Of a stretch of DNA of 64,000 bases, positions 25,732-34,455 are shown in pieces. The notes below the pieces were generated by a model. That model ran no database searches and was not told where the DNA came from. It saw nothing but the letters and a program-made list of their open reading frames with translations. Each line of letters begins with the position of its first letter. The first letter of the stretch is position 1. This DNA is from Actinobacteria bacterium OV320 (GTDB lineage Bacteria > Actinomycetota > Actinomycetes > Streptomycetales > Streptomycetaceae), in assembly GCA_001298545.1 (NCBI GenBank), contig LJCX01000030.1, positions 248,001-312,000 of the forward strand, in the 5' to 3' direction. Position numbers and translations under genes: made by a program.

Positions 25732-27060
25732 ATGAGACGACTCATCGGCACCCTGGCGGCCGGCGTTCTGGCTCTGACCGGCCTCACCGCGACCGCCGCA
25801 GCCCCCGCCCAGGCGGCAGGCGCCGCAACGTCCGGCACCTTCAACGTCCTGACGTACAACGTCGCGGGCCTGCCCGAGGGCCTAAGCTCCGGCCATCCGG
25901 CAACCAACACCCCCCTGATCTCACCGCGGTTGGCCGCGTACGACATCGTCAACGTCCAAGAGGACTTCAACTACCATGCGGCGCTCTACGCGGGCGACAA
26001 CCACCCGTACCGCACGGCGACCAGTGGCGGCGCGGCCATCGGCGACGGCCTCAACACGCTGTCGGACTACGCCTTCGAGGACTTCGAGCGGGTGCGCTGG
26101 AACAACTGCACGGGGACCAACTGCCTCACGCCCAAGGGTTTCACGCTGGCCCGGGTCCGGTTGTCCGAGGGCGTCTTCGTGGACCTCTACAACGTGCACA
26201 CCAACGCCGACGACTCGGACGACGCGCTGGCCGCCCGCCGCGCCAACATCGAGCAACTGTCGGACTTCGTCCAGGCGAACTCGTCCGGCAACGCGGTGCT
26301 CGTGATGGGCGACACCAACACGCGCTACACCCGCGCCGGCGACAACATCCGCACCCTCGCCGACGAGAACGGCCTGACGGACGCATGGGTGCAGCGGGTG
26401 AAGGGCGGCACCCGACCCACCCAGGGCACGGACGCGTTGCTCTGCCCGACGACCGCGCCGACCAACGACTGCGAGGTCGTGGACAAGGTCTTCTACCGGG
26501 GCAGCAAGCTCCTGAGCCTGACCGCAACCCGTTACAACAACGAGTGGGCGTCGTTCCTGGATTCCGCCGGCGGCAACCTGTCGGACCACTTCCCGCACAC
26601 GGTCGACTTCTCCTACACCCTCAACTCGACGTTGCGTGCCAGCGACTTCCTCGGCGGCCCGCACGGTACGGCGTACAACGACGCTGACGACCTGCCGGCC
26701 ACCCCGGCCCCGCGCACGCTGACCCTGCGGGGCGGCGCCCGCCTCGACGCGGTGGCCCTGACCCACGACGGCGGTACCACCCTCACCCACGGCGGCACGG
26801 GCGGCACGGCGACATCGCTGACGCTGGCGGCAGGCGAACATCTCACCTCGGTGAAGCTGACGCAGGGCCAGAAGGACGGCCGTACCAGGATCTTCTCGGC
26901 GGCCTTCACGACCGACAGGAGCCGCACGCTGTCCTCCGGCACGGCGACGACCGACGGCACCACCTTCACTGCCCCGTCCGGCTGGCAGATCGTCGGGTTC
27001 ACGGGCCGCGGGGGCGACGAGGTGGACAAGCTGGGCGTGCTGTACGCGCCGATCAGCTGA
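25732..27060 (+). CDS. Secreted endonuclease/exonuclease/phosphatase-family protein with jacalin-like lectin domain
   Basis: 442 residues from ATG 25732. A Sec signal covers residues 1-29 (ending APAQAA). Residues about 35-300 are the metal-dependent phosphodiesterase fold: an N-terminal Asn (FNVLTYNVAGLP), the metal Glu (NVQEDF), VFVDLYNVHTNAD, VMGDTNTRY and the final SDHFPHTV. This set suits secreted sphingomyelinase-like or nuclease-like enzymes. Residues about 310-442 form a jacalin-type beta-prism (LRGGARLDAVALTHDGG, IVGFTGRGGDEVDKLGV), probably for glycan binding. The lectin joined to a phosphodiesterase suggests action at carbohydrate-bearing surfaces or lipids. Confidence 0.85.
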   Translation: MRRLIGTLAAGVLALTGLTATAAAPAQAAGAATSGTFNVLTYNVAGLPEGLSSGHPATNTPLISPRLAAYDIVNVQEDFNYHAALYAGDNHPYRTATSGGAAIGDGLNTLSDYAFEDFERVRWNNCTGTNCLTPKGFTLARVRLSEGVFVDLYNVHTNADDSDDALAARRANIEQLSDFVQANSSGNAVLVMGDTNTRYTRAGDNIRTLADENGLTDAWVQRVKGGTRPTQGTDALLCPTTAPTNDCEVVDKVFYRGSKLLSLTATRYNNEWASFLDSAGGNLSDHFPHTVDFSYTLNSTLRASDFLGGPHGTAYNDADDLPATPAPRTLTLRGGARLDAVALTHDGGTTLTHGGTGGTATSLTLAAGEHLTSVKLTQGQKDGRTRIFSAAFTTDRSRTLSSGTATTDGTTFTAPSGWQIVGFTGRGGDEVDKLGVLYAPIS

Positions 27061-27073
27061 TCCGTGGCCGTAG

Positions 27074-27124
27074 GCGTTTCCGTATCCGTAAGCGTTTCCG
27101 TATCCGTAAGCGTTTCCGTCTCCG
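27074..27124. repeat. 18-bp tandem repeat (2.8 units)
   Basis: GCGTTTCCGTATCCGTAA occurs at 27074-27091 and 27092-27109, followed by a partial third copy (GCGTTTCCGTCTCCG), then GTCGGC repeats. It lies between the convergent ends of the lectin-domain gene and the acetyltransferase gene. It includes the GTTTC word common in this window. Confidence 0.8.
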
Positions 27125-27198
27125 CGTCGGCGTCGGCGTTCGCCCGTACGTCTCCGCCGGGGCCTTGACCCAGAACGTGAGCCCGGGCGCCCGGCGGG

Positions 27199-27903
27199 CT
27201 AGGCGGGCCCTCGTGGGGATGTCTTCGGGGAAACGGTTTCCGGGGCAGGGGTGTGCGGGGCTGCGGAGCTCGGTACGGCGGCCACGAGGTCGTCGACGCT
27301 GCCGGACATGATCGTCCGTACATGGTCGGTGATGTGCTCGGCGGGCCAGTCCCACCAGGCGACCGCCAGCAGCCGGGCGACGTCCGCTTCGCTGTAGCGG
27401 CTGCGGAGGAGACGGGCCGGGTTGCCGCCGACGATCCCGTAGTCGGGCACGTCGGCGGTGACCACGGACCCGGCGCCGATGATCGCGCCGTGTCCGATCC
27501 GGACGCCGGGCATCACCGTCGTGCCGTAACCGAACCACACGTCGTTTCCGACCACGGTGTCCCCGCGGTTCGGCAGACCGGTGAGCAGGTCGAAGTGCTG
27601 CGCCCAGGAACCGCCCATGGTGGGGAAGGGGAAGGTGGAGGGGCCGTCCATACGGTGGTTGGCGCCGTTCATGAGGAACCGCACTCCGGTTCCCAGCGCG
27701 CAGAAGCTGCCGATGACCAGCTTCTCCGGACCGTAGTGGTAGAGCACGTTGCGCGTCTCGAACGCGGTGGCGTCGTCGGGATCGTCGTAGTACGTGTACT
27801 CGCCGACCTCGATCAGCGGGGACTTCACGAGCGCCCTGAGCAGCACGACACGCGGCTGCTCGGGCATGGGGTGCAGGACGGTGGGGTCGGCGGGTACAGG
27901 CAT
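27199..27903 (-). CDS. CatB/Vat-type xenobiotic acetyltransferase (left-handed beta helix)
   Basis: 234 residues from ATG 27903. The hexapeptide repeats of the left-handed beta helix are clear (VVGNDVWFGYGTTVMPGVRIGHGAIIGAG) with the family's YYDDPDD, FLMNGANHRMD and IVGGNPARL blocks. The catalytic His of CatB/Vat is in NGANHRMD. Such enzymes O-acetylate chloramphenicol or streptogramin A, but many chromosomal members have unproved substrates. The C-terminal 35 residues are a proline/serine extension. An inner Met (MPEQPRV) is an alternative start. Confidence 0.85.
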   Translation of the reverse strand: MPVPADPTVLHPMPEQPRVVLLRALVKSPLIEVGEYTYYDDPDDATAFETRNVLYHYGPEKLVIGSFCALGTGVRFLMNGANHRMDGPSTFPFPTMGGSWAQHFDLLTGLPNRGDTVVGNDVWFGYGTTVMPGVRIGHGAIIGAGSVVTADVPDYGIVGGNPARLLRSRYSEADVARLLAVAWWDWPAEHITDHVRTIMSGSVDDLVAAVPSSAAPHTPAPETVSPKTSPRGPA

Positions 27904-28371
27904 GCGATGCGTCCTCGCGGGGCTCGAGGCCCGGCGACTCGGGACTGTGCGCCGAGTCTGGGGCTGGGGGCTGGCTTCCGGGGCTGGGGGCAGGGGGCTC
28001 AAGGGGCCGGGGGCCGGGGGCCGGGGGCCGTCTGCCGATCACGTTCCCAGCGGATGCCGTCCGGTGCCCGTCATTTCTCGGGTGGGCAGAGCAGGTGCTG
28101 AGCGGGACCCGCGGTATCGGTCCACGGTTGGAGGCCCTGGTGGCCCGGGCCGGGCCCGCTTGGAGGACCTGGACCTGGACCCGAACCCGGACCCGGCAGC
28201 ATGAGCTGGGTCGGGGCGGGAAAGCGGTTACGGAGCGTTTCAGGGCCCTGGGCCAGGCCCCCAGCTGGCGTCTCCACCCGCCGTCTCCACCCGCCGTCCG
28301 CTGTCCGACCTGCGAGACCCTTAGGATCCTGCCTGATACTTCCAGGTCCGAGCGCACACAAGGCGGTCCCC
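27904..28371. other. 468-bp low-complexity intergenic region, divergent promoters
   Basis: It holds G-rich simple sequence (GGGGCTG and GGGGGCC runs) near 27950-28030, then proline-like CCTGGAC/CCCGGAC repeats near 28150-28200. No gene is supported on either strand. It separates the leftward acetyltransferase from the rightward TetR gene. Confidence 0.5.
28003..28027 (+). other. Potential G-quadruplex
   Basis: Four G runs of 4, 5, 5 and 5 separated only by CC occur on the plus strand at 28003-28027. The pattern fits a quadruplex with 2-nt loops. It lies 100-125 bp upstream of the acetyltransferase start, on the strand opposite to its coding strand. Confidence 0.6.
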
Positions 28372-28977
28372 ATGCCACGAGTCGGCCTCACCACCGACCG
28401 CCTCGTCGAAGCCGCCGCGGAGCTGGCCGACGAGGTCGGTTTCGACAACGTCAGCATTTCGGCGCTGGCCCGACGGTTCGGAGTCAAGGACGCGAGCTTG
28501 TACTCGCACGTCAGAAACCTCCGGGAACTACGGACCAGGCTCGCGCTGCTGGTCGGCGGCGAGATGATCGACCGGATCGCCGTGGCCGTCGTGGGACTCG
28601 CCGGCAAGGAGGCGCTGGTCGCCTTCGCGGGGGCGTATCGGGAGTACGCCCTCCGGCACCCGGGCCGGTACGCCGCCACCCAGATCCGGATCGACCAGGG
28701 GATCGACCGGGAACTGGCCGCCGAGTCCCCCGCTCCGCGCCGGACCGCAGAGATCACCTACGGGATGCTCCGCGCCTACGACCTCGACGAACCTGACCTC
28801 ACCGACGCCGTCCGCCTGCTGCGCAGCACCTTTCACGGGTACTGCACGCTGGAGGCAGCCGGCGGCTTCGGTGCGCCCCGGGACGTGCAGCGGTCGTGGG
28901 ACAAGGCGATCGACGCCCTGCACACGGCCCTGATCCACTGGCCACGAGAGACCGCCACCGGCGACGCCGGTAGCTGA
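28372..28977 (+). CDS. TetR-family regulator (WHG-type C-terminal domain)
   Basis: 201 residues from ATG 28372. Residues 5-50 are the TetR helix-turn-helix (VSISALARRFGVKDASLYSHV). The C-terminal domain (YREYALRHPGRYAATQI ... LRSTFHGYCTLEAAGGF) matches the WHG ligand domain found in many Streptomyces TetR regulators. The divergent acetyltransferase gene, a common TetR target type, is a plausible partner, but the spacing (about 470 bp) is large. Confidence 0.88.
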   Translation: MPRVGLTTDRLVEAAAELADEVGFDNVSISALARRFGVKDASLYSHVRNLRELRTRLALLVGGEMIDRIAVAVVGLAGKEALVAFAGAYREYALRHPGRYAATQIRIDQGIDRELAAESPAPRRTAEITYGMLRAYDLDEPDLTDAVRLLRSTFHGYCTLEAAGGFGAPRDVQRSWDKAIDALHTALIHWPRETATGDAGS

Positions 28978-28982
28978 CGCCC

Positions 28983-29819
28983 TCAGGCATGGCGTGCTTC
29001 GTCAGCGCCCGTTTCCTGTATGTCCTCGTAGGTCGGCGTACGACCACCTGGCCGGTACCCCTCCCGGATCTCGTCGAGGGCGTCGAGCGCCGCACCCACC
29101 GCTCGCCGGTACAGGAACGAGCCGAGGCTGACACGGCTCACCCCCAGATCGCCGAGTTGGGGGACCGTGGGGCCGGTCGGCGAGTACAGGATGTTGAGGG
29201 GGACGTCCAGTCGTGCGACGAGCGCGGCGATCTCGCCCGCATCGGTCAGCCCCGGTACGAAGACCCCGTCCGCGCCCGCCTGTTGATAGGCGTCGAGGCG
29301 GGACAGCGTTTCGGCTCCGCCGCGTTCCCTGCGTTCCCCGCGTCCTCCGCGTTTCCCTCGTTCGCCCCGTTCGCCGATCCAGTACGTGTCCGTACGGGCG
29401 TTGACGAACAGGCCCGGCGCGGCAGCCTTGACCGCGGCGATCTTCGCTGCGTGCCGGTCGACCGGCCCCAGGGCATCCTCCAGGTTGATGCCGGCCGCGC
29501 CCACCGCCTGCAGCTGGCGGGCGAACTCACCCACCTCGTCGGGATCTTCGCTGAAGCCGCTTTCCGCGTCGACCGAGAGGAGAAACGGTTGCGAACCCAG
29601 AATCAGCGCAAGCCGTAGGGTCTCGTCGCGAGTAGCCGACGCGCCGTCCGGCAGCCCCACCGCAGCCGCCACCGCGAGGCTCGTCGTGCCGATCGCCCGG
29701 AAACCCTTTCGCTCCATGGCCATCGCGGTCGCATGGTCCCAGGCGTTGGGCAGGAGCAGCGGGGCACCGGCGTGGTGAAGGACGGCGAAGGGGTTCGAGG
29801 TCGCCCTGAGTGCACGCAT
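28983..29819 (-). CDS. PEP mutase/isocitrate lyase superfamily protein
   Basis: 278 residues from ATG 29819. Metal and substrate motifs of the superfamily are present: GTTSLAVAAAVGLPDG, VDAESGF (about 83-89), INLEDA (111-116) and VNARTD (139-144). The KKCGH catalytic Cys motif of true isocitrate lyase is absent, so it is more like the phosphonomutase/oxaloacetate-hydrolase branch. Residues about 149-168 are an Arg/Gly/Glu repeat (GERGERGKRGG...) that interrupts the loop after NARTDTYW and looks like an expanded simple sequence. A TAGCGT box 7 nt before the ATG suggests leaderless mRNA. It is convergent with the TetR gene. Confidence 0.8.
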   Translation of the reverse strand: MRALRATSNPFAVLHHAGAPLLLPNAWDHATAMAMERKGFRAIGTTSLAVAAAVGLPDGASATRDETLRLALILGSQPFLLSVDAESGFSEDPDEVGEFARQLQAVGAAGINLEDALGPVDRHAAKIAAVKAAAPGLFVNARTDTYWIGERGERGKRGGRGERRERGGAETLSRLDAYQQAGADGVFVPGLTDAGEIAALVARLDVPLNILYSPTGPTVPQLGDLGVSRVSLGSFLYRRAVGAALDALDEIREGYRPGGRTPTYEDIQETGADEARHA

Positions 29820-29826
29820 GCGGTCC

Positions 29827-29832
29827 ACGCTA
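29827..29832 (-). promoter_or_regulatory. -10 box (TAGCGT), leaderless start of the 29819 gene
   Basis: On the minus strand TAGCGT ends 7 nt before the ATG at 29819, so transcription would begin at or near the start codon. Confidence 0.5.
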
Positions 29833-30071
29833 GGGGCGCGTCCTTTCGGCCGCCGCCGAACTGTTCCCGCTGGTCTGCTTGCGTGGGGCTGTTTCCTGCG
29901 AACATTCCCCAGGAACTGTTTCCGGCGGGTTTTCGCCTCTTCGCCCCTCTGCTGTGCAGCTGAGGCCGCATCAGGCAACGCTCACCCGAGCCCAGACAGC
30001 TTCGGTCGGTAGCCCGATCCCTGGTGTGTTCCGTTCGGGAAAGAGGCTGGATCATCGGGCACATCCCGCCT

Positions 30072-30077
30072 TACGGT
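30072..30077 (+). promoter_or_regulatory. -10-like box (TACGGT), possible leaderless start of the 30084 gene
   Basis: TACGGT ends 6 nt before ATG 30084 and no ribosome site is present, which fits a leaderless transcript. Confidence 0.4.
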
Positions 30078-30083
30078 GGCGCC

Positions 30084-30464
30084 ATGAGCAATCACTCGGA
30101 AGCGCCTGTCGCGCCGGTCGAGGCCTACGAACCCCCCTACTACGTGGCTGTCTTCACCACGGTGCGAGCCTTGGAGCAGAGCGGCTACAGCGAGACCAAC
30201 GCACGCATGGAAGACCTGGTGAAGGACGTCCCTGGGTTCCTGGGGATGGACCACGCGCAGACTCCTGGCGGGCTGGGCATCACCGTCGGATACTTCCGCG
30301 ACGCCGACGCCCTCACGGAGTGGCGGTACAACGCCGAGCACCGTGCGGCACAAAAGCGCGGGCAAGTCGAGTGGTACCAGGCGTACACGCTGCATGTGGC
30401 GAAGGTGGAGCGGAGCCACGGGTTCGTCCGGGCGGAGGCTCCACAGGACCCGACAGCAGGCTGA
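30084..30464 (+). CDS. Antibiotic-biosynthesis-monooxygenase (ABM) fold protein
   Basis: 126 residues. The core (YYVAVFTTVR ... MEDLVKDVPGFLGMDHAQT ... GITVGYFRDADALTEWRYNAEH ... YTLHVAKVER) is the ferredoxin-like ABM/dimeric alpha-beta barrel pattern, with the typical WRxNAEH segment. Members include small monooxygenases and haem-degrading enzymes; many have no known role. It stands alone with no pathway gene next to it. Confidence 0.8.
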   Translation: MSNHSEAPVAPVEAYEPPYYVAVFTTVRALEQSGYSETNARMEDLVKDVPGFLGMDHAQTPGGLGITVGYFRDADALTEWRYNAEHRAAQKRGQVEWYQAYTLHVAKVERSHGFVRAEAPQDPTAG

Positions 30465-30682
30465 CCGGCCGAAGCCACCTCATCGACCGGCCCGCCAGGC
30501 TGTCCCGGGGAGAGGTACGCGTACACGTCCCCGGGATCGATGACAACGAGTGCAAGCGCCCGGTGCGGTGTCCTTGATCAACCAGTGACGAAGGCTCACG
30601 CCCGGCGGCCGCCCACAGGGCAGCGTTTCTCCGTCGCGCTATTGCTACCGGCCGTCCGTGTTCGTGCCCTGTGGCCGCCGCC

Positions 30683-31054
30683 TCAGCCTGCGGCCCGCTC
30701 TGCCGCGCTGCGCTCCACGCAGAACTCGTTACCCTCCGGATCCGCGAGGACCGCCCATCCGGTGCCGTCGGGCCTACGGCGGTCGTCGACCAGCGTGGCG
30801 CCGAGCGCGAGCAGACGCTCGACCTCCTCCTCGCGGGTGCGGTCCTGCGGCTGAAGGTCGAAATGAATACGGTTCTTCCGGCTCTTGGCCTCCGGGACGG
30901 TGACGAAGAGCAGGCCCGCGCCCTCGATCAACGCCTCCTCGTCGCCCGGCTTGTCGTCCTCATGGAGAGGCTGGCCGAACACCTCGGACCAGAAGCTGCC
31001 CAGGGTGTAGGCATCGGAGCTGTCGATCGTCACGTGACGGAGTGCAGAAGTCAT
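30683..31054 (-). CDS. VOC-superfamily (glyoxalase/bleomycin-resistance-like) protein
   Basis: 123 residues. A single VOC module with the usual beginnings RHVTIDSSDAYTLGSFWSEVFG, the middle RIHFDLQPQD and end VLADPEGNEFCV. The metal triad His/Glu positions are HVTID, HFDL and NEFC, so metal binding is likely. Substrate is unknown. Such single-module proteins act as dimers. Confidence 0.85.
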   Translation of the reverse strand: MTSALRHVTIDSSDAYTLGSFWSEVFGQPLHEDDKPGDEEALIEGAGLLFVTVPEAKSRKNRIHFDLQPQDRTREEEVERLLALGATLVDDRRRPDGTGWAVLADPEGNEFCVERSAAERAAG

Positions 31055-31283
31055 ACGCGGATTCTTCTGCACTGCGTTCCCGCGGGGCAACGGAGATTCC
31101 GCCTCCACCGACACGCACTCATCGAGGTGCGCCGAACGAGCCACGTCCACCGGGCCGGCCCCCTTCCGGTCCCACGCTGGCCATATCCACCACATCCACC
31201 ACGTTCGCCACGTTCGCCACACCGGTTCCATCCGTGCCCACTCGGCACGGCAACCTTTTCCTGCCCAGCGGCGACCATCGGCC

Positions 31284-32669
31284 ATGACAACTGCACGACG
31301 CACGACGCGCCACCGCCGTATGCGCGCGGCCCGCAAGCCCGCGGTCGGTGCCCTCGCGGCTGCCGGGGTGCTCGCCGGCGCGTGGTGGGGCACCGCCGGG
31401 GCCGCGACGACCTCCCCGAATCTCTCCCCCACCACCACCGCCGTCACGCTCGCCGCCAAGTTCCCCTACCTGTCGGCCGGTTACAACAACACCCGGGAAT
31501 GGACGCGGACGACGACCGCGGCGGCGCCGAACGGCACGCTCCGCGTCGCCTGGCCGGCGGCGGACGGTGTCCACATCACTCCGCTCACCGCCGCCGGGAA
31601 ACGCTCGGGCGCCGACACGGTCGTCAAGGGCGCCAAGGAGGTCGGCGGCCTGGTCGCGCACAACGACGGTTTCGCACTGCTCACTCGAGTCGCCGACACG
31701 AACAAGTGGAAGGAGACGGCGGCCGCGATCGTCCGCTACACGAGTGGCAAGCGGACCTTCCTCATGAAACTCACCGGAACCGCTTCCCACGACACCGCAC
31801 CGCTGCTCGACGGGCAACTGACCTGGAACGGAACGAAGTACGGCGCCTACTTCGTCGTGCACGGAGCCGGCGGCTTCGCCGACGGGCACTACGGGGACAA
31901 GATGGCGTACCTGAGTGCCAAGGGGGCGAAGCTCAGCGGGGGTTGGAGCTGGGGGTGCAGCCACAACGAGGGCATCGCCCTGCACGCCGAGTCGACCGGC
32001 GCCTTCACCTCCCTGTGCTTGGACGACTGGCGCTCGGGGCTGTTCGTCTCGACCGGCATCGGTGCTCCGGACACCGCCCCCGTGGTGCAGCGCGAGCAGT
32101 GCTGGGCCGGATACTGCGGCGGTACCTTCCCCGGCCGTACCGGCGACCTGGTGAAGTCGTCCACCGGCCGTTACGCAACCGCCTTCGCATCCCGCGGCGC
32201 CGCCTCGGCCAAGAAGAACCCGGACGACGCCAGCGGCCGCGGCTGGACCGTGAAACCGAGGACGAGCACCCATCAGGTCGCGCTGGCCTTCATGAAGAAC
32301 CGCAGCACCGGTCCGGGCAAGGCCGTCTACCTCACCAGCGCCGTCGGCACGGAGAACGTCAACGTCCATGTCGCCCCCTACGGCAAGGACCGTCTCCTCG
32401 TCTCCTGGGAGTCCCTGAAGGGCGCCAAGTGCGCCGACGGTACCTGCACCGGCACCTTCACGGGCACCCACCTGCGTCTCGTCGACTGGAACGGCAAGTT
32501 CCAGAGCCCGGACAAAGTGGTGAGCACCCGCATCGCCGGCGACCTCGCGGTCCTCAAGGACGGGACGCTGACCTGGGCGTACGCCCCCGTGACCCCGTCC
32601 TACGCAAAGCCGCTCACCGGGGCTTCACCGACCACGACGTCGTTGCGGATTGCGCGTCTGAAGCCGTGA
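31284..32669 (+). CDS. Secreted protein of unknown function
   Basis: 461 residues with an Arg-rich N-terminus and a signal (AGVLAGAWWGTAGAA, cleavage near 40). The mature part has repeated short beta-strand blocks such as GLVAHNDGFALLTRV, YLSAKGAKLSGGW and RLLVSWESLKG, suggesting a beta-propeller. Cysteines occur in pairs (CSHNEG, CLDDW, CWAGYC, CADGTC), fitting an exported protein. I recognise no named family. Its 3' end overlaps the convergent DUF2264 gene by 56 bp. Proximity to the pectin locus is suggestive only. Confidence 0.8.
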   Translation: MTTARRTTRHRRMRAARKPAVGALAAAGVLAGAWWGTAGAATTSPNLSPTTTAVTLAAKFPYLSAGYNNTREWTRTTTAAAPNGTLRVAWPAADGVHITPLTAAGKRSGADTVVKGAKEVGGLVAHNDGFALLTRVADTNKWKETAAAIVRYTSGKRTFLMKLTGTASHDTAPLLDGQLTWNGTKYGAYFVVHGAGGFADGHYGDKMAYLSAKGAKLSGGWSWGCSHNEGIALHAESTGAFTSLCLDDWRSGLFVSTGIGAPDTAPVVQREQCWAGYCGGTFPGRTGDLVKSSTGRYATAFASRGAASAKKNPDDASGRGWTVKPRTSTHQVALAFMKNRSTGPGKAVYLTSAVGTENVNVHVAPYGKDRLLVSWESLKGAKCADGTCTGTFTGTHLRLVDWNGKFQSPDKVVSTRIAGDLAVLKDGTLTWAYAPVTPSYAKPLTGASPTTTSLRIARLKP

Positions 32670-34365
32670 AGCGGAAATGGCGTTCCGCACCCGTCGGCCG
32701 GCGGACGCTCAGGTCGTACGCGCCGTGAACGCTGTCGGCCTGCACCCTCTGCACCTCCACGGACACCAGTTCCCGCAGAGGCAGGGGGTCGGGCTCGGCC
32801 GTGAGGCGGGCCAGCGCGACGAAGAGCGTCGCAGGGCCTTCGCCGAGCACACCCGACAGGGGGGACGTGCCCGCCAGGCCGTGCACGGGCACCAGCTCGG
32901 CCCGCGCGTCCCCGCCTTCCACCGGTGCCCACCCCGTGACGTGCACCTCCGTTCCCGGCTCCGCGCCGGCCACCAGGTGGGCCCGCACCTCCACCGCGCC
33001 CTCGGCCACCACCAGGCTGGTGACTTCGGCCCCGGAGCTCAGCACATACCGGGAGGCCACCCAGTCCTCCCCCACGCCGAGCGGGACGATGCCCTCGCGA
33101 CGCGGGTCGCCGCCGACCGTGACGACGTTGTCCGGTGGCGCGTCCAGCGGCCGTGTGACCGTGGAGTACGCGAACCGTGTGTAGTAGGGGTCGTAGCGGA
33201 CGTCCTCACTGCCGTGGTTGTGCAGACGGACGAGACCGTCCGAACTCGTCGACTGCAGCAGCCAGTTGGGAGCAGCAAGGGGGGTAATCGCATTCTCCCG
33301 TTCCACCGGACCCGGTTCCTCCGTCGCCGTCCACACCTCGTGTTCCGGTGGAAGCAACAACCCGAGGAAGCCCTTGCTCGCCCAGTAGGGAGAGGCCGGT
33401 CCCGAGTAGCCTTGGAGAACCGACTCGTCGGGGCCGTGCCAGCCGAGGGTCAGCAGACCGCTTTCGTCGACCGCACCGCGCTCCAGGAAGTACTTCAGCG
33501 CACCCGAGGCCAGGCGCCGGGTCTCGCCGGAGGGGAGCGGGGTGGGGCCGGTCAGGGCGCCCAGCCACAGGGGGGCGGTGGTGGCGAAGCGGTAGGTGAG
33601 GGAACGGCCCTGGTGCAGGGGGGCGCCGTCACCACCGAACAGGCGTGCGTAGTCGTCGAGATGGGCCCTGAGCCGGCCGCCGTACCGGGTGAGCAGCTCG
33701 GGGTCGTCGGCCAGCCAGGCGTGCAGGACCGGGTAGAGGTGCATCGCCCAGCCGTTGTAGTAGTCGAAGGCACGGCCGGCGCCGTCGCTGTACCAGCCGT
33801 CGGCGACGTACCACTGCTCGATGCGTTCCAACCCGCGGTCGATCGCCTTGCGGGAGGCCTCCGGCTCGTGACCGACGGACTGCAGGAAGCCGCCGACCGT
33901 CACGGGGAACAACTCCCAGTTGCAGGGCCAGGCCTCGGCGGTCAGCGCGTCTGCGAGCCAGGCCGCGGCGCGCTGTCGGACACCGTCGTCGAGACGGTCC
34001 CAGAGCAGCGGACGGGTCAGTCGCAGCGCGAGGGCGATCGACGCGGCCTCGACGAGAGGCTGACCGCGGTCCTCGATGCGGGGCCAGACGCCGCTGACAC
34101 CGGCCGCGAGACCGGTCGCGTAACGCTCCAGCGCCGTCTCGTCACGACGGAAGGCTGCCAGCAGCAACGTGCGGGCGTACCCTTCCAGGCCGTCGGAGAG
34201 GTGGCCCGACCAGCTCTCCCGGTCGCCGGGAAAGTGGTAGAGAGCGCGATCCTCGGTGGCGTACGGCTCCACTGCGGCGAGCAGCGCGTCGGCGGCGGCC
34301 TCCCAGTGGGCGCGGGTGTAGCCGGTGCGGGGGCTGCGGGCGAGGTCGGGCGGGGGCAGGTGCAT
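32614..34365 (-). CDS. DUF2264 protein, pectin side-chain locus
   Basis: 583 residues from ATG 34365 with AAGGAAAG upstream and no signal peptide, so it is probably cytoplasmic. The N-terminal 380 residues look like the (alpha/alpha)-barrel of DUF2264 (HFPGDRESWSGHLSDGLEGYART, WPCNWELFPVTVGGFLQS, YNGWAMHLYPVLHAW). The C-terminal 200 residues are a beta-sandwich. DUF2264 proteins occur in gene clusters for rhamnogalacturonan or related polysaccharide use, and some relatives are lyases or hydrolases. The upstream acetylesterase gene on the same strand, 90 bp away, makes an operon likely. Role in processing oligomers is inferred. Confidence 0.8.
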   Translation of the reverse strand: MHLPPPDLARSPRTGYTRAHWEAAADALLAAVEPYATEDRALYHFPGDRESWSGHLSDGLEGYARTLLLAAFRRDETALERYATGLAAGVSGVWPRIEDRGQPLVEAASIALALRLTRPLLWDRLDDGVRQRAAAWLADALTAEAWPCNWELFPVTVGGFLQSVGHEPEASRKAIDRGLERIEQWYVADGWYSDGAGRAFDYYNGWAMHLYPVLHAWLADDPELLTRYGGRLRAHLDDYARLFGGDGAPLHQGRSLTYRFATTAPLWLGALTGPTPLPSGETRRLASGALKYFLERGAVDESGLLTLGWHGPDESVLQGYSGPASPYWASKGFLGLLLPPEHEVWTATEEPGPVERENAITPLAAPNWLLQSTSSDGLVRLHNHGSEDVRYDPYYTRFAYSTVTRPLDAPPDNVVTVGGDPRREGIVPLGVGEDWVASRYVLSSGAEVTSLVVAEGAVEVRAHLVAGAEPGTEVHVTGWAPVEGGDARAELVPVHGLAGTSPLSGVLGEGPATLFVALARLTAEPDPLPLRELVSVEVQRVQADSVHGAYDLSVRRPTGAERHFRFTASDAQSATTSWSVKPR

Positions 34366-34455
34366 CTGCTGTTTCTTTCCTTCGCGGCCGGTGCGGAGCC
34401 TGGTGATGCCAGGACCTGGGGGCGTCCCGGTTCCGGTCGGGGCGCCCCCAGGCGT

